64,000 nucleotides of DNA, taken from NCBI GenBank assembly GCA_963771735.1, contig CAVYUN010000002.1:124001-188000 (forward strand), written 5' to 3'. Shown piece by piece: positions 46,360 to 55,292 of this stretch. The notes below the pieces were generated by a model, which was not told where the DNA came from, searched no databases, and saw nothing but the letters and a program-made list of their open reading frames with translations. The DNA comes from 66-474 sp963771735 (lineage in GTDB: Bacteria; Pseudomonadota; Gammaproteobacteria; Xanthomonadales; Rhodanobacteraceae). A program made the translations under genes and the position numbers. Position 1 is the first letter of the stretch. Each line of letters opens with the position of its first letter.

Positions 46360-47373
46360 ATGCCCATGAACCGTCCCAACGCCGCCCAGCAACCCGAAAC
46401 CGCCAACGCGTTCGTCGTGGCGCGCGATCTCGCGGCACCCGACATGCAACAGGTGGACGCCATGATCCGCCAGCGCCTGCACTCGGACGTGGTGCTGATC
46501 AATGCGATCGCCGAGCACATCGTCGGCGGGGGTGGCAAGCGCCTGCGGCCCACCCTGCACGTGCTGGCGGCGCATGCTGCCGGCTACCGGGGCGATGCCC
46601 ATGTCGAGCTGGCCGCGGTAATCGAGTTCATCCATACCGCCACCCTGCTGCACGACGACGTGGTCGACGAATCCGACCTCCGGCGCGGACGCAAGACCGC
46701 CAACGCTGCCTGGGGCAACGCCGCCAGCGTGCTGGTCGGCGACTTCCTGTACTCGCGCGCGTTCCAGATGATGGTGGAGCTGGACCGCATGCAGGTCATG
46801 CGGATCCTGGCCGACACCACCAACTCCATCGCCGAAGGCGAAGTCCTGCAGCTGCTCAACATCGGCCGGGCCGAGACCACCGAAGCGGCCTACATGCGCG
46901 TGATCGAGCGCAAGACCGCGGTGCTGTTCGCCGCCGCGACCCAGCTCGGCGGCGTGCTGGCGGGACTGCCGGAATCGCAGTGCCTGGCGCTGCGGCGTTA
47001 CGGCATGGAACTCGGCGCGGCCTTCCAGATCGCCGACGACCTGCTCGACTACGTATCCGACGCGGACACGCTGGGCAAGAACATCGGCGACGACCTGGCC
47101 GAGGGCAAGCCCACCCTGCCGCTGATCTACGCGATCGAACGCTCGACCCCGATGCAGGCGGAACTGCTGCGCAATGCAATCACCAGCCAGCGACTCGCCG
47201 CGCTAGACGTGATCGTTGCCGCGATCCGCCAGTCCGGTGCGCTCGAGCGCACCCGCGCGCGCGCGCAAGCGCATGCCGACACCGCGCACGCCGCACTGGC
47301 GACGCTGCCGCCTTCCGAATACCGCGACGCACTGGCCGGACTGGCCGACTACGCCGTCAATCGCCCGTCCTGA
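46360..47373 (+). CDS. ispB: octaprenyl diphosphate synthase IspB
   Basis: 337 residues, trans-isoprenyl diphosphate synthase. GGGGKRLRPTL at 57-67, first Asp-rich motif LLHDDVVDESD at about 96-106, second FQIADDLLDY at about 222-231. It extends farnesyl diphosphate to the octaprenyl tail of ubiquinone and menaquinone. Its last codons read LADYAVNRPS; an exact 24-bp copy of the LADYAVNR codons lies at 49558-49581 and continues to NN-stop, which suggests the original tail was displaced by an insertion. Confidence 0.95.
   Translation: MPMNRPNAAQQPETANAFVVARDLAAPDMQQVDAMIRQRLHSDVVLINAIAEHIVGGGGKRLRPTLHVLAAHAAGYRGDAHVELAAVIEFIHTATLLHDDVVDESDLRRGRKTANAAWGNAASVLVGDFLYSRAFQMMVELDRMQVMRILADTTNSIAEGEVLQLLNIGRAETTEAAYMRVIERKTAVLFAAATQLGGVLAGLPESQCLALRRYGMELGAAFQIADDLLDYVSDADTLGKNIGDDLAEGKPTLPLIYAIERSTPMQAELLRNAITSQRLAALDVIVAAIRQSGALERTRARAQAHADTAHAALATLPPSEYRDALAGLADYAVNRPS
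47341..47364 (+). repeat. 24-bp direct repeat, left copy (inside ispB)
   Basis: Identical over 24 bases to 49558-49581. It codes LADYAVNR near the end of IspB. The two copies bracket about 2.2 kb containing only the S9 peptidase gene. Confidence 0.95.
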
Positions 47374-47423
47374 TCACCGCCGCAAGCATGTACCCGTCTG
47401 TGCATCCGACAGGTGCCATCGGT

Positions 47424-49388
47424 TCAATGCGGCGTCGCTTGCATCGATCCGGACGTGGCTGTCCCTCCCGGACCGATACTCGCTGCCACGAATGCATCAA
47501 CTTTTTCGTACATGTCGGCAACGTTGGACTCTTTGTAGAAGCCGTGTGCTTCCCTGCGCCGGTACAGCCACTCGCAGTCTATGCCCTGCTCGCGCAGCGC
47601 CTTGCGCATTTCCTCGCCCTGGATAGGCGGCACCCGCCCATCTTCGCCCCCGACTATCAACATGACCCGGGCCTTGAGTCGACCCACCTGATCCACGGGT
47701 GAAATCCTCTCCAGTTGTGCCTTGTCATCGCCCAACACGCGTTTCAGATAGTTCCTGCCATAGGTCGAATCCGGAATGTCACCACGCCAGTACAGGAGGT
47801 CGAGGTCGTATACACCGACATAACCGATTGCGCACTTGTACAACCCCGGTTGCCGAATCGCGCCCTCCAAGGCCGCATATCCGCCATAACTCGCGCCGTA
47901 AATGCAAATGCGGTTCGGATCGGCGATGCCCTGTGCAATGGCCCAACGGGTGGCGTCAGTCACGTCGTCCTGCATCTTGCGGCCCCATTGTTTCCAACCG
48001 GCTTTCTCGAAGTCGTATCCATAGCCCCCCGATCCGCGGAAGTTTACCTGCAGTACCACATAACCACGGGTAGCGAGCGCCTGCACATCCGGGTCGTAAT
48101 CCCACCAGTCACGCACCCCAAAAGGTCCGCCATGCACGTACACCACCATGGGCATGTGTCTTGCTGTTTCCATTCCCGGCGGATAGCTGACATAGCCCTG
48201 CAACCCCAGGCCGTCTCGGGCCTTGAACTGGTACGGCTGCTTGGACGCCATCTTCTGTGGATCGATCCAGGGCGCCACCCTCAGCAACGAAGTCAATCTG
48301 CGGGTGGCACGGTCATACAGATAGAACGTGCCGGGGTCGGCGTCGGCCGAAACCGCCACGATGGCCCGTGACCCGTCACGCGTGGATGAAGCGAACTGCA
48401 CGCTCTCCCCCGGAAACTGCTGCATCAACCCGACGAACAATTTGGCCGCGGGTGACTGCGGGTTGAACAGAGCCACCCCCGGTCGGCCATCGTCGAAGTC
48501 CACACCGATGAATCGATCCTCGGCAGGGCCGGCAGCGAGACCGGTGGCGGTGACCCGCGGATTGGTCCACACCGGGGTTAATTTGCGCGTTGCCTGACTC
48601 CACGTGCACACGCCGAACCCTGCTGGAACCTTGCACGAGAAGTAGGCCAATCGGTCGTCCGCAGCGAACGCCATTGGAAAGTCGCGATTGGCTTCAGCGT
48701 CAGGCATCTGCTGCCAGGCACCATCACCCGGCGGATGGCTGTAGACGATTGCACGGTCGTTGTTGTCGACACCGTAGGCAAACCGGATGTTGCCTGCATG
48801 GTCCGCGAGAAACTCGACGTTGCGCGCGGGAGCGGTCATGATCTTCCTCATGTGCCCACTCGTTACGTTCATCTTCTCGACCACCGGCTTCACTCCGTCC
48901 TCGGTGGCCGCATCCATGTCATCCAACGAGACCAGGACGTTACGGGGATCATTCGGCAGCGTCGCAATTAATTCCGCGGGGCCGTAATACGGATTGTAGG
49001 AACCATAGCCATACAGCAAGTCCCGGCCACTGCCATCGGCATTGACTGCGAAAAGTTGCCCATCCGACAGCGGCGCATCGAAATTGCTGTCGCGAACGCC
49101 CTGGGTGTAGATGATCCGGTTGGGCGAGACCCACCAGAAATCGACGATGTCTCCATTATCGTGGGTCTCGAGATCGAATCCCTTCATGTCGGCCAGTCGC
49201 AGCACGGCGAGCACGGTATGGTCCCTGACCACTGCCGTGACCGCGATATAACGTCCGTCGGGTGAAATCTTGGCCTGTTGGTACTGCGCATGTCGCGCAA
49301 GGTCAGCAAACGAGACCGGGGCGGCGAACGCCGTCGCCGAGACCATCCAAATGAGCACCACCTGCAAGCTACGTATCAGCGTCGTCAT
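47424..49388 (-). CDS. S9-family prolyl oligopeptidase, secreted, in an inserted segment
   Basis: 654 residues from ATG 49388, with AAGGGGA upstream. Signal peptide ends near ATAFAAP; then a beta-propeller and an alpha/beta hydrolase domain with Ser in GASYGGYAAL, Asp in VGGEDGRVPP and His in REAHGFYKE. Probably a periplasmic or surface peptidase. Hand counts on a few lines give about 55-63% GC against 73-77% on sampled lines of ispB and ubiI, and the gene is flanked by 24-bp direct repeats, so it was probably acquired by transfer. Confidence 0.9.
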   Translation of the reverse strand: MTTLIRSLQVVLIWMVSATAFAAPVSFADLARHAQYQQAKISPDGRYIAVTAVVRDHTVLAVLRLADMKGFDLETHDNGDIVDFWWVSPNRIIYTQGVRDSNFDAPLSDGQLFAVNADGSGRDLLYGYGSYNPYYGPAELIATLPNDPRNVLVSLDDMDAATEDGVKPVVEKMNVTSGHMRKIMTAPARNVEFLADHAGNIRFAYGVDNNDRAIVYSHPPGDGAWQQMPDAEANRDFPMAFAADDRLAYFSCKVPAGFGVCTWSQATRKLTPVWTNPRVTATGLAAGPAEDRFIGVDFDDGRPGVALFNPQSPAAKLFVGLMQQFPGESVQFASSTRDGSRAIVAVSADADPGTFYLYDRATRRLTSLLRVAPWIDPQKMASKQPYQFKARDGLGLQGYVSYPPGMETARHMPMVVYVHGGPFGVRDWWDYDPDVQALATRGYVVLQVNFRGSGGYGYDFEKAGWKQWGRKMQDDVTDATRWAIAQGIADPNRICIYGASYGGYAALEGAIRQPGLYKCAIGYVGVYDLDLLYWRGDIPDSTYGRNYLKRVLGDDKAQLERISPVDQVGRLKARVMLIVGGEDGRVPPIQGEEMRKALREQGIDCEWLYRRREAHGFYKESNVADMYEKVDAFVAASIGPGGTATSGSMQATPH

Positions 49389-49557
49389 GACATCCCCTTG
49401 CACACCGCCACGCGGGAAGGGATAGCACACCTATCCGGTGCACACAATCGGACCGGACCTTTTCGCAGTCGCATCCGGTGCGTGCACCCCCGGGGACTCA
49501 GCATCGCGATGGCCGGACTTGCCGAGATACGGCCTGCCCAACTGTCGTAACGGCTGC

Positions 49558-49581
49558 CTGGCCGACTACGCCGTCAATCGC
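49558..49581 (+). repeat. 24-bp direct repeat, right copy (ispB 3' end)
   Basis: Exact copy of 47341-47364. It continues in the ispB frame as AATAACTGA (Asn-Asn-stop), a plausible original ispB terminus. A weaker ispB-like copy precedes it at about 49511-49532. Confidence 0.95.
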
Positions 49582-49613
49582 AATAACTGACAGTACGTCG
49601 GAGAACGTGCTTT

Positions 49614-50408
49614 TCAGGCTTCGCTGGCGAAGGCCTCGTCCAGCCACGCATGCATCAGCGCGAATGCGCGTTTCGCCACCGGCGGGTCGTACAGGCAGCC
49701 GGGCGGCGAATGTGCCTGCGGTTCGGCGAAGCAATGCACTGCGCCACCGAATGCCACGAATTGCCACGGCGCCGGGCTTTGTTGCATCTCCCGCATGAAG
49801 GCCGGCGCATCCGGCATGGTGCCCTTGTCGTCCGCACCGTTCATCGCCAATACCCGCGCCTTGATCTGCTTCGCGAGCGCGGGGTCGTCAGTGCCGAGGC
49901 CGCCGTGGAAACTCACCACCGCCGCGACGTCGGTACCGCTGCGCGCCAGGTCCAGCACCGAGGTGCCGCCGAAACAGAAGCCAATCGCGGCAAGCTTCGA
50001 AGCATCGATCGGCGCGGCGTGCTGCGCCGCCAACGCCTTCAGTTGATCGAACGCTGCGACGACACGTTTCCGGAGCAATGGTCTGTCCGAGAGCAGTGGC
50101 TTGACCGCCTCGCGCGCCTCGGCATTGTCCTTCGGGCGCAGGTCCTTGCCGTACATGTCGCCCATGAAGATCACGTACCCCTTGCCTGCGATCTGCTTGG
50201 CGAACGTGATGTTGGTCGCGTTGATGCCGGTCCAGTCGGGCACCATCAACAAGCCTGGCCGCGGCGCTTGCACCGCGTCATCCCAGACCAGCACGCCCTG
50301 CATGGCCCTGCCATCGACACTGTAGCCGATGGTTTGCGTACGCATTGCGGCGTGCGCAAGCGAAGCCGTGCCGAACAGCATCAATGCCACGAAGAATATC
50401 TTGTGCAT
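49614..50408 (-). CDS. dienelactone hydrolase family protein, exported
   Basis: 264 residues with a signal peptide (HKIFFVALMLFGTASLAHA). Alpha/beta hydrolase with a Cys nucleophile in GFCFGG, Asp in MNGADDKGT and His in GGAVHCFAEPQA, as in dienelactone hydrolases. Many such proteobacterial proteins are periplasmic esterase-like enzymes of unknown substrate. It lies 12 bp after the ubiI-like gene on the same strand, so it is probably co-transcribed. Confidence 0.9.
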   Translation of the reverse strand: MHKIFFVALMLFGTASLAHAAMRTQTIGYSVDGRAMQGVLVWDDAVQAPRPGLLMVPDWTGINATNITFAKQIAGKGYVIFMGDMYGKDLRPKDNAEAREAVKPLLSDRPLLRKRVVAAFDQLKALAAQHAAPIDASKLAAIGFCFGGTSVLDLARSGTDVAAVVSFHGGLGTDDPALAKQIKARVLAMNGADDKGTMPDAPAFMREMQQSPAPWQFVAFGGAVHCFAEPQAHSPPGCLYDPPVAKRAFALMHAWLDEAFASEA

Positions 50409-50420
50409 GATCGTCTCCTC

Positions 50421-51608
50421 TCAGGTTCCACTTTGGGCATGTGCTGCCAAGCGTTGCTTCAACGGTTCGATCGCATCCACTGCTCGCATCCCCAGCCCAC
50501 GCAACGCAGACCATGCCGGTGCCTGCACCGAGAACATCCGTTCGATCGCGTCGAACGCGCACGCGTCCAGCGTGCCGGCCGAGCGACGCCGGCGCGCATA
50601 GCGCTGCAACACGTGCGGCGTGGCGAAATCGCGTCCCGCGGCGCGCGCTTCGCCCAGCACCGAAGCCAGTTCCGCAACATCGCGCAAGCCCAGGTTCGCT
50701 CCCTGACCCGCGAGCGGATGCACCGCATGCGCGGCGTCCCCGATCAATACGCAACGGCCGGACAGGAATTTTTCTGCGACCTGGAGGCGCAATGGAAACG
50801 ATGCGCGTGGCGTCGTCGCGGTCATTCGGCCGAGACGAAAGTCCGAGGCAATCCCGGCTGCCTCGCAAAACGCCGCGTCGTCCAGCGCGAGCACTTCTCG
50901 CGCACGCGCCTCTGGCAGCGACCACACGATCGAACCGCGTCCGTCGACCAGCGGCAGCAGCGCGATCGGGCCTTCATGGGTGAAACGCTGCCATGCGGTC
51001 TGCTCGTGTGCGCGCTCGGTCGCGACGTGGGCGACCACGGCGCGCTGCCGGTAATCGCGACCGCTCACCGCGATGCCGGCCTGCTCGCGCAAACGCGAAC
51101 CCACGCCGTCGGCGACCACCAGCAGCGCCGCCGACAATGATTCGCCATCGCCCAGTTCCAGCGCGACACGGTCCTCGCGCTGCGTGAACGATTCCACCTG
51201 CGCGGGACAGATGCGGCGCACGCCGGCACGTTCCAGCGCCTGCCACAGCGTCCACGCGATCAATTTGTTCTCGACGATCCAGCCAAGCTGCGCGCGTCCC
51301 TCGCGTGCCGCATCGAAGCCGAGTTCGGCGCCGGACGCCGCGTCCCAAACGCGCATGTGGCGATACGGCGAAACCCTTGCCGCACGGATGTCGCGCCACG
51401 CGCCGATTTCGTCCAGCAGCCGCGCCGAAGACGGCGCCAGCGCGATCACGCGCAGATCTTCCGGCTGGTTCGCCTGCCACGCCGGCGGTTCGCGCGCTTC
51501 GAGCAAGGCCACCGCGAAGCCGCGCCGCGCCAGCGCCAGCGCGCAGGCCGCCCCGACCATGCCGCCGCCGGCAATGGCTATGTCGAGCGCGGGACGCCGA
51601 GCGTTCAT
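50421..51608 (-). CDS. ubiI: ubiquinone hydroxylase, UbiI/UbiF (VisC) type
   Basis: 395 residues, flavoprotein monooxygenase. FAD motif IAGGGMVGAACALALARRG at the N-terminus, VVADGVGSRLRE in the middle, and GDAAHAVHPLAGQGANLGLRD near the C-terminus, the form typical of UbiI/UbiF rather than UbiH. It hydroxylates a ring carbon of the ubiquinone precursor using O2 and NADPH; which carbon is not decidable from sequence. The start overlaps the ubiH stop (ATGA). Confidence 0.88.
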   Translation of the reverse strand: MNARRPALDIAIAGGGMVGAACALALARRGFAVALLEAREPPAWQANQPEDLRVIALAPSSARLLDEIGAWRDIRAARVSPYRHMRVWDAASGAELGFDAAREGRAQLGWIVENKLIAWTLWQALERAGVRRICPAQVESFTQREDRVALELGDGESLSAALLVVADGVGSRLREQAGIAVSGRDYRQRAVVAHVATERAHEQTAWQRFTHEGPIALLPLVDGRGSIVWSLPEARAREVLALDDAAFCEAAGIASDFRLGRMTATTPRASFPLRLQVAEKFLSGRCVLIGDAAHAVHPLAGQGANLGLRDVAELASVLGEARAAGRDFATPHVLQRYARRRRSAGTLDACAFDAIERMFSVQAPAWSALRGLGMRAVDAIEPLKQRLAAHAQSGT

Positions 51609-52819
51609 GGGCCCGCGTCCAGGGTCGCGGCCGGCAGTTCACCGCGAAACCCCATGCCGCGACGCGCGACCGCACGCCGCAGCGGCGGCAGCCCATCCAG
51701 CGCCAGCATCGCCAGCGAACGCAGCGGCGCCAGCGCCGGCCGGGCAAGACAGGCCAGCGAAACCAGGCCGTGGCTGAAGGCCAGCACGCCATCGCGATCG
51801 GCCTGACGGCGCGATGCGTACTTTTCGAGCAATGCCGTCGCGCCGGGATCGTCGACCTGCGCGATCAATTCCGCCAGCGTCAGCGCGTCGCGCAATCCCA
51901 GATTGAAACCCTGCGCGCCGATCGGATGCACGGTCTGCGCGGCATTGCCGACCAGTACCGCCCTCGGCGCGGTCAAGGCGTCGGCCAACACCCGGCGGAT
52001 GCGATGCGGGAAACGCTTTCCCGGCCGGCCGAACGCGCCGAGTTTCCAGCCGAAGCGCTGCTGCGCCAACGCGACGAATGCTGCGTCGTCCATCGCCACG
52101 ACTTCATCGTGACGCGTGGCCGGGACGGTCAACACCAGGCCGCGCCGCCGGTTCGGCAACGGCAGCAGCGCGACCGGACCATCATCCGTGAAGCGTTCGA
52201 ACGCGCAATCCGGCGCATCGCGTTCGCAGTTGATGGTGCTCACGAACAGGCTTTGCGCGTAATCGTGCTCCTGCGCGCCGATGCCGACCTGCTTGCGCAC
52301 GTTCGAGGCGCTGCCGTCGGCACCGACCACCAGCCTGGCTTCGATCTCGCGCTCGCCTTCGGCCGTCGCGATCCGCGCCCGCCATGCCGAATCCGCCGGA
52401 GCGAGCGCGAGCAGCGTGGCCGGTGCGAGTCGTTGCACGTGTCTGCAATCGGCAAGCTGCCGTTCCAGGGCGGCGCCGAGCACGCGTCCCGGAACCACGC
52501 GCCCGAGCGCGTCCACGCCAAGTTCCGCTGCCGTCATCCGGACACGCCCGAACTCGCCCGCCCGGCTGACCTCGACGCGACGGATGGTGCCGGCCACGCT
52601 TTCCAGGTGCGGCCACACGCCAAGCGCCCGCAGGGCATTCACCGAAGCTCGCGCCAGCACCAGATTGCGGTCGTTGTCGTCGGATTCAGGAGGCATCGCG
52701 GCACGTGGCGGCGAGGCCTCGACCAGTATCGCTTCGCGGCCGACCGCGTCCAGCGCCAGTGCCAGGCTGCTGCCGACCAGGCCACCACCCACGATCAGGA
52801 TTTCGGTACGTTGCGTCAT
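51605..52819 (-). CDS. ubiH: 2-octaprenyl-6-methoxyphenol hydroxylase UbiH
   Basis: 404 residues from ATG 52819. FAD motif ILIVGGGLVGSSLALALDAVG, VVGADGSASNVR, and VLVGNAAQTVHPIGAQGFNLGLRD. The GNAAQ variant of GDAAH is characteristic of UbiH. It introduces the C1 hydroxyl in ubiquinone synthesis. Coupled to the ubiI-type gene by ATGA. Confidence 0.9.
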   Translation of the reverse strand: MTQRTEILIVGGGLVGSSLALALDAVGREAILVEASPPRAAMPPESDDNDRNLVLARASVNALRALGVWPHLESVAGTIRRVEVSRAGEFGRVRMTAAELGVDALGRVVPGRVLGAALERQLADCRHVQRLAPATLLALAPADSAWRARIATAEGEREIEARLVVGADGSASNVRKQVGIGAQEHDYAQSLFVSTINCERDAPDCAFERFTDDGPVALLPLPNRRRGLVLTVPATRHDEVVAMDDAAFVALAQQRFGWKLGAFGRPGKRFPHRIRRVLADALTAPRAVLVGNAAQTVHPIGAQGFNLGLRDALTLAELIAQVDDPGATALLEKYASRRQADRDGVLAFSHGLVSLACLARPALAPLRSLAMLALDGLPPLRRAVARRGMGFRGELPAATLDAGP

Positions 52820-52884
52820 TGTGAAATGATAGCCGGTCGGCGCCCGCGGGCCCGACGGCGGCGTGTTGCGGTAAGCTAGGAAAC

Positions 52885-52923
52885 CTCCGCTCGACCCGCT
52901 GCGCTCGCGGATGCTGAGCGGAG
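52885..52923. promoter_or_regulatory. leader hairpin before the DUF6580 gene
   Basis: CTCCGCTC (52885-52892) and GAGCGGAG (52916-52923) are perfectly complementary across a 23-base loop. The 3' arm ends 22 bp before the gene's Shine-Dalgarno. It could structure the leader or be fortuitous. Confidence 0.35.
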
Positions 52924-52957
52924 ATTTTCGAGCAAAGTTGAACCGAGGATGGATTCC

Positions 52958-53563
52958 ATGCCGCAACCAGACCGCTCCACGCCATCGACCATCGTTTCCC
53001 CCGGCACGCTGGTGCTGTGCGGGATGGTCGCCTTCACCGTCGTCTATCGGTTGCTGGTGCACTTCACGGCGGGCGCGCTGCCTTGGAACTTCACCCCGGT
53101 CGAGGCCATGGCGCTGTTCGGCGGCGCGTATTTCGCCGACCGCAGGCTGGCCATCGCCGTGCCGCTGATCGCGATGGCGTGCGCGGATGTCGTGATCGCC
53201 GTCGCGCTGCCGGCATCGCAGGTCGCCGACTGGCTGATGGTCGCGCCCGTGATTTACGCCTGCGTGATCATGACCGCCTTCGCCGGTTTTTCCCTGCGTG
53301 GACGCGTGCGTGCGTGGAACGTATTGCTGGCTGCGATCGCGAGCGCGACCGGCTTTTATCTGGTCACCAATTTCTTCACCTGGGCGACCACCGTGATGTA
53401 TCCGCACACGTTCGGCGGCCTGGTCGCGTGCTACGTCGCCGGCTGGCCGTTCTACGAGCACGGCAGCCTGCCCGGCACGGTCTTGTGGAGCGCATTGCTG
53501 TTCGGCGGCTTCGCGCTGATGGGCCGCCGCTGGAACGTGTTGCACCTGACCGCGGCCCATTGA
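52958..53563 (+). CDS. DUF6580-family membrane protein
   Basis: 201 residues from ATG 52958, chosen because GAGG (52945-52948) lies 9 bp before it; the ATG at 52949 directly abuts that GAGG. About six hydrophobic segments; the conserved WNFTPVEAMALFGGAYFADRRLA and the C-terminal NFFTWATTVMYPHTFGGL, AGWPFYEHGSLPG patterns fit DUF6580. Such proteins are possibly transporter-like, and their function is unknown. Confidence 0.85.
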   Translation: MPQPDRSTPSTIVSPGTLVLCGMVAFTVVYRLLVHFTAGALPWNFTPVEAMALFGGAYFADRRLAIAVPLIAMACADVVIAVALPASQVADWLMVAPVIYACVIMTAFAGFSLRGRVRAWNVLLAAIASATGFYLVTNFFTWATTVMYPHTFGGLVACYVAGWPFYEHGSLPGTVLWSALLFGGFALMGRRWNVLHLTAAH

Positions 53564-53581
53564 TCCCGACGACGATGAGCC

Positions 53582-53779
53582 GTGGGTAACCGCCTCTCGA
53601 AGATTTACACGAAAACTGGAGACGACGGGCGAGCCGGAGCTTTCGCGAGACGCCGGGGGCATCTCGCGCCGGCGAACGCCCGAAGCAGGACGCGAAGGGC
53701 CGGGTTGCTTGGCGAGGCCTGGATGGCCGAACCTAGCAACACCGTCCGTCCGCGCAGCGGGCGTTATGCGAGTTGCTGA
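53582..53779 (+). pseudogene. 5' fragment of a cobalamin adenosyltransferase gene fused to a repeat
   Basis: Its first 16 codons, from GTG 53582, give MGNRLSKIYTKTGDDG, matching the intact gene 200 bp downstream at 15 of 16 residues but only about 35 of 48 bases. The differences are nearly all synonymous. After codon 16 it turns into unrelated sequence containing a repeat-like block (53640-53678) and ends at a TGA just before the true gene. It looks like the relic of a second, diverged gene start rather than a recent duplication. Confidence 0.7.
53640..53678 (+). repeat. 39-bp diverged repeat, copy 1
   Basis: Matches 56755-56793 at about 31 of 39 bases, ending in the shared 12-mer CGCCGGCGAACG. 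Lies within the adenosyltransferase fragment. Confidence 0.55.
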
Positions 53780-53781
53780 AA

Positions 53782-54345
53782 ATGGGTAATCGCCTATCGA
53801 AGATCTACACCCGCACCGGCGATGATGGCTCGACCGGTCTCGGTGATGGCTCGCGCACGCCCAAGGATTCCGCGCGCGTCGAAGCCTATGGCAGCGTCGA
53901 CGAACTGAACTCCACTCTCGGCGTGCTGCTGGCCTGCGACGGCGTGTCCGACGACATCCGCGAACTGCTTGTACGCATCCAGCACGCCCTGTTCGACCTC
54001 GGCGGCGAATTGTGCGTGCCCGGCATGGCCATGATCCAGGCTGCCGACATCACGGGCCTGGAAGAGACGCTCGACCGCTACAACGCCGACCTGCCGCGGC
54101 TCAAGGAATTCATCCTGCCCGGCGGCGGCCCGGCGGCCGCGCAATGCCACGTCGCCCGCACCGTATGCCGGCGCGCCGAACGCCGCACCGTCACGCTGGC
54201 GCGTCACGAAACGGTACGCGCGGAAGTCGTGCAATACCTCAACCGCCTGTCCGACCTGCTGTTCGTGCTGGCACGGGTGCTGGCCCGCGCCGACGGCCAG
54301 GGCGAGGTACTGTGGCGGCACGAAAAACGTGCGCGTCCGGATTAG
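53782..54345 (+). CDS. corrinoid (PduO-type) adenosyltransferase
   Basis: 187 residues. N-terminal ATP-binding KIYTRTGDDGSTGLGDGSR, central VEAYGSVDELNS, and C-terminal EFILPGGGPAAAQCHVARTVCRRAER with RLSDLLFVLARV. It converts cob(I)alamin plus ATP to adenosylcobalamin in the cytoplasm. ATG 53782 is chosen as it begins the conserved sequence. No cobalamin riboswitch pattern was seen upstream. Confidence 0.93.
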   Translation: MGNRLSKIYTRTGDDGSTGLGDGSRTPKDSARVEAYGSVDELNSTLGVLLACDGVSDDIRELLVRIQHALFDLGGELCVPGMAMIQAADITGLEETLDRYNADLPRLKEFILPGGGPAAAQCHVARTVCRRAERRTVTLARHETVRAEVVQYLNRLSDLLFVLARVLARADGQGEVLWRHEKRARPD

Positions 54346-54374
54346 ACGCGGCGGCGGCATCGCGGTGAACGTGC

Positions 54375-55292
54375 ATGCAGATCTATACCCACCCAACCTG
54401 TCTCGAACACGACCCCGGTAGCGGGCATGCGGAATCGCCGGCACGCCTGCGCGCGGTGCTGGAGGCGCTGGACGATCCACGCTTCGCCGCGCTCGGGCGC
54501 ATCGAGGCACCACGGGCGACCCGCGAACAACTCGAGCGCGCGCACAACCCCGATTACGTGGACCAGGTCTTCGCAAGCGCTCCATCGGATGGGCGCGTGC
54601 AACTCGATCCCGACACCGTGATGTCGCCGGGCTCGCTGGAAGCCGCGCTGCGCGCGGCCGGCGCGGCGTGCGCGGCGACGGATGCCGTGCTCGCCAACGA
54701 AGCCCGGCGCGCCTTCTGCGCGGTACGCCCGCCCGGCCACCACGCCACGCGCAACCAGGCGATGGGCTTTTGCCTGTTCAACAGCGTCGCGGTCGCCGCC
54801 ACGCATGCCTTGTCTGCGCACGGCCTGCACCGCGTTGCCATCGTCGACTTCGACGTCCACCACGGCAACGGCACCCAGGAGATCTTCCGCCACGACCCGC
54901 GCCTGCTGTACATGTCCAGCCACCAGATGCCGCTATACCCAGGCACTGGCGCCGCCAACGAACATGGCGCCGGCAACATCGTGAACGCACCGCTGCAACC
55001 CGGCGCGGGATCGATCGAATTCCGCGCCGTGTGGGACACCAGGCTGCTGCCCCAGCTGGACTTGTTCCGGCCGCAACTGCTGCTGATCTCCGCCGGCTTC
55101 GACGCCCACGCCCGCGATCCACTGGCCGACCTCCAGCTCACGACCGAAGACTACACGTGGGTCACGCGACGCCTGTGCGAACTCGCCGACCGCTACGCCC
55201 AGGGCCGCGTGGTGTCCATGCTCGAAGGCGGCTACGACCTGCAAGCCCTGCGCGAGTGCACTGCGGCGCACGTCGCGGCTTTAATGGCCTGA
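54375..55292 (+). CDS. histone deacetylase family protein (AcuC/HDAC-like)
   Basis: 305 residues. Catalytic and metal motifs: RPPGHHATRNQAMGFC (His-His charge relay), IVDFDVHHGNGTQ and SAGFDAHARDPLADLQL (zinc ligands Asp-His-Asp), EGGYDLQAL. Bacterial members deacetylate small molecules (polyamine-type) or proteins. It follows the adenosyltransferase by 29 bp. No acetyl-CoA synthetase gene is nearby, so an acetoin/AcuC role is not supported. Confidence 0.92.
   Translation: MQIYTHPTCLEHDPGSGHAESPARLRAVLEALDDPRFAALGRIEAPRATREQLERAHNPDYVDQVFASAPSDGRVQLDPDTVMSPGSLEAALRAAGAACAATDAVLANEARRAFCAVRPPGHHATRNQAMGFCLFNSVAVAATHALSAHGLHRVAIVDFDVHHGNGTQEIFRHDPRLLYMSSHQMPLYPGTGAANEHGAGNIVNAPLQPGAGSIEFRAVWDTRLLPQLDLFRPQLLLISAGFDAHARDPLADLQLTTEDYTWVTRRLCELADRYAQGRVVSMLEGGYDLQALRECTAAHVAALMA

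Noticed and set aside
47365..49557. Insertion sequence around the second S9 peptidase
   Set aside because: No transposase frame and no terminal inverted repeats; the flanking repeat is coding sequence of ispB.
53564..53781. Cobalamin riboswitch upstream of the adenosyltransferase
   Set aside because: No B12-box (AGYCMGgAgACCkGC-like) sequence; the region is the gene fragment plus a repeat.
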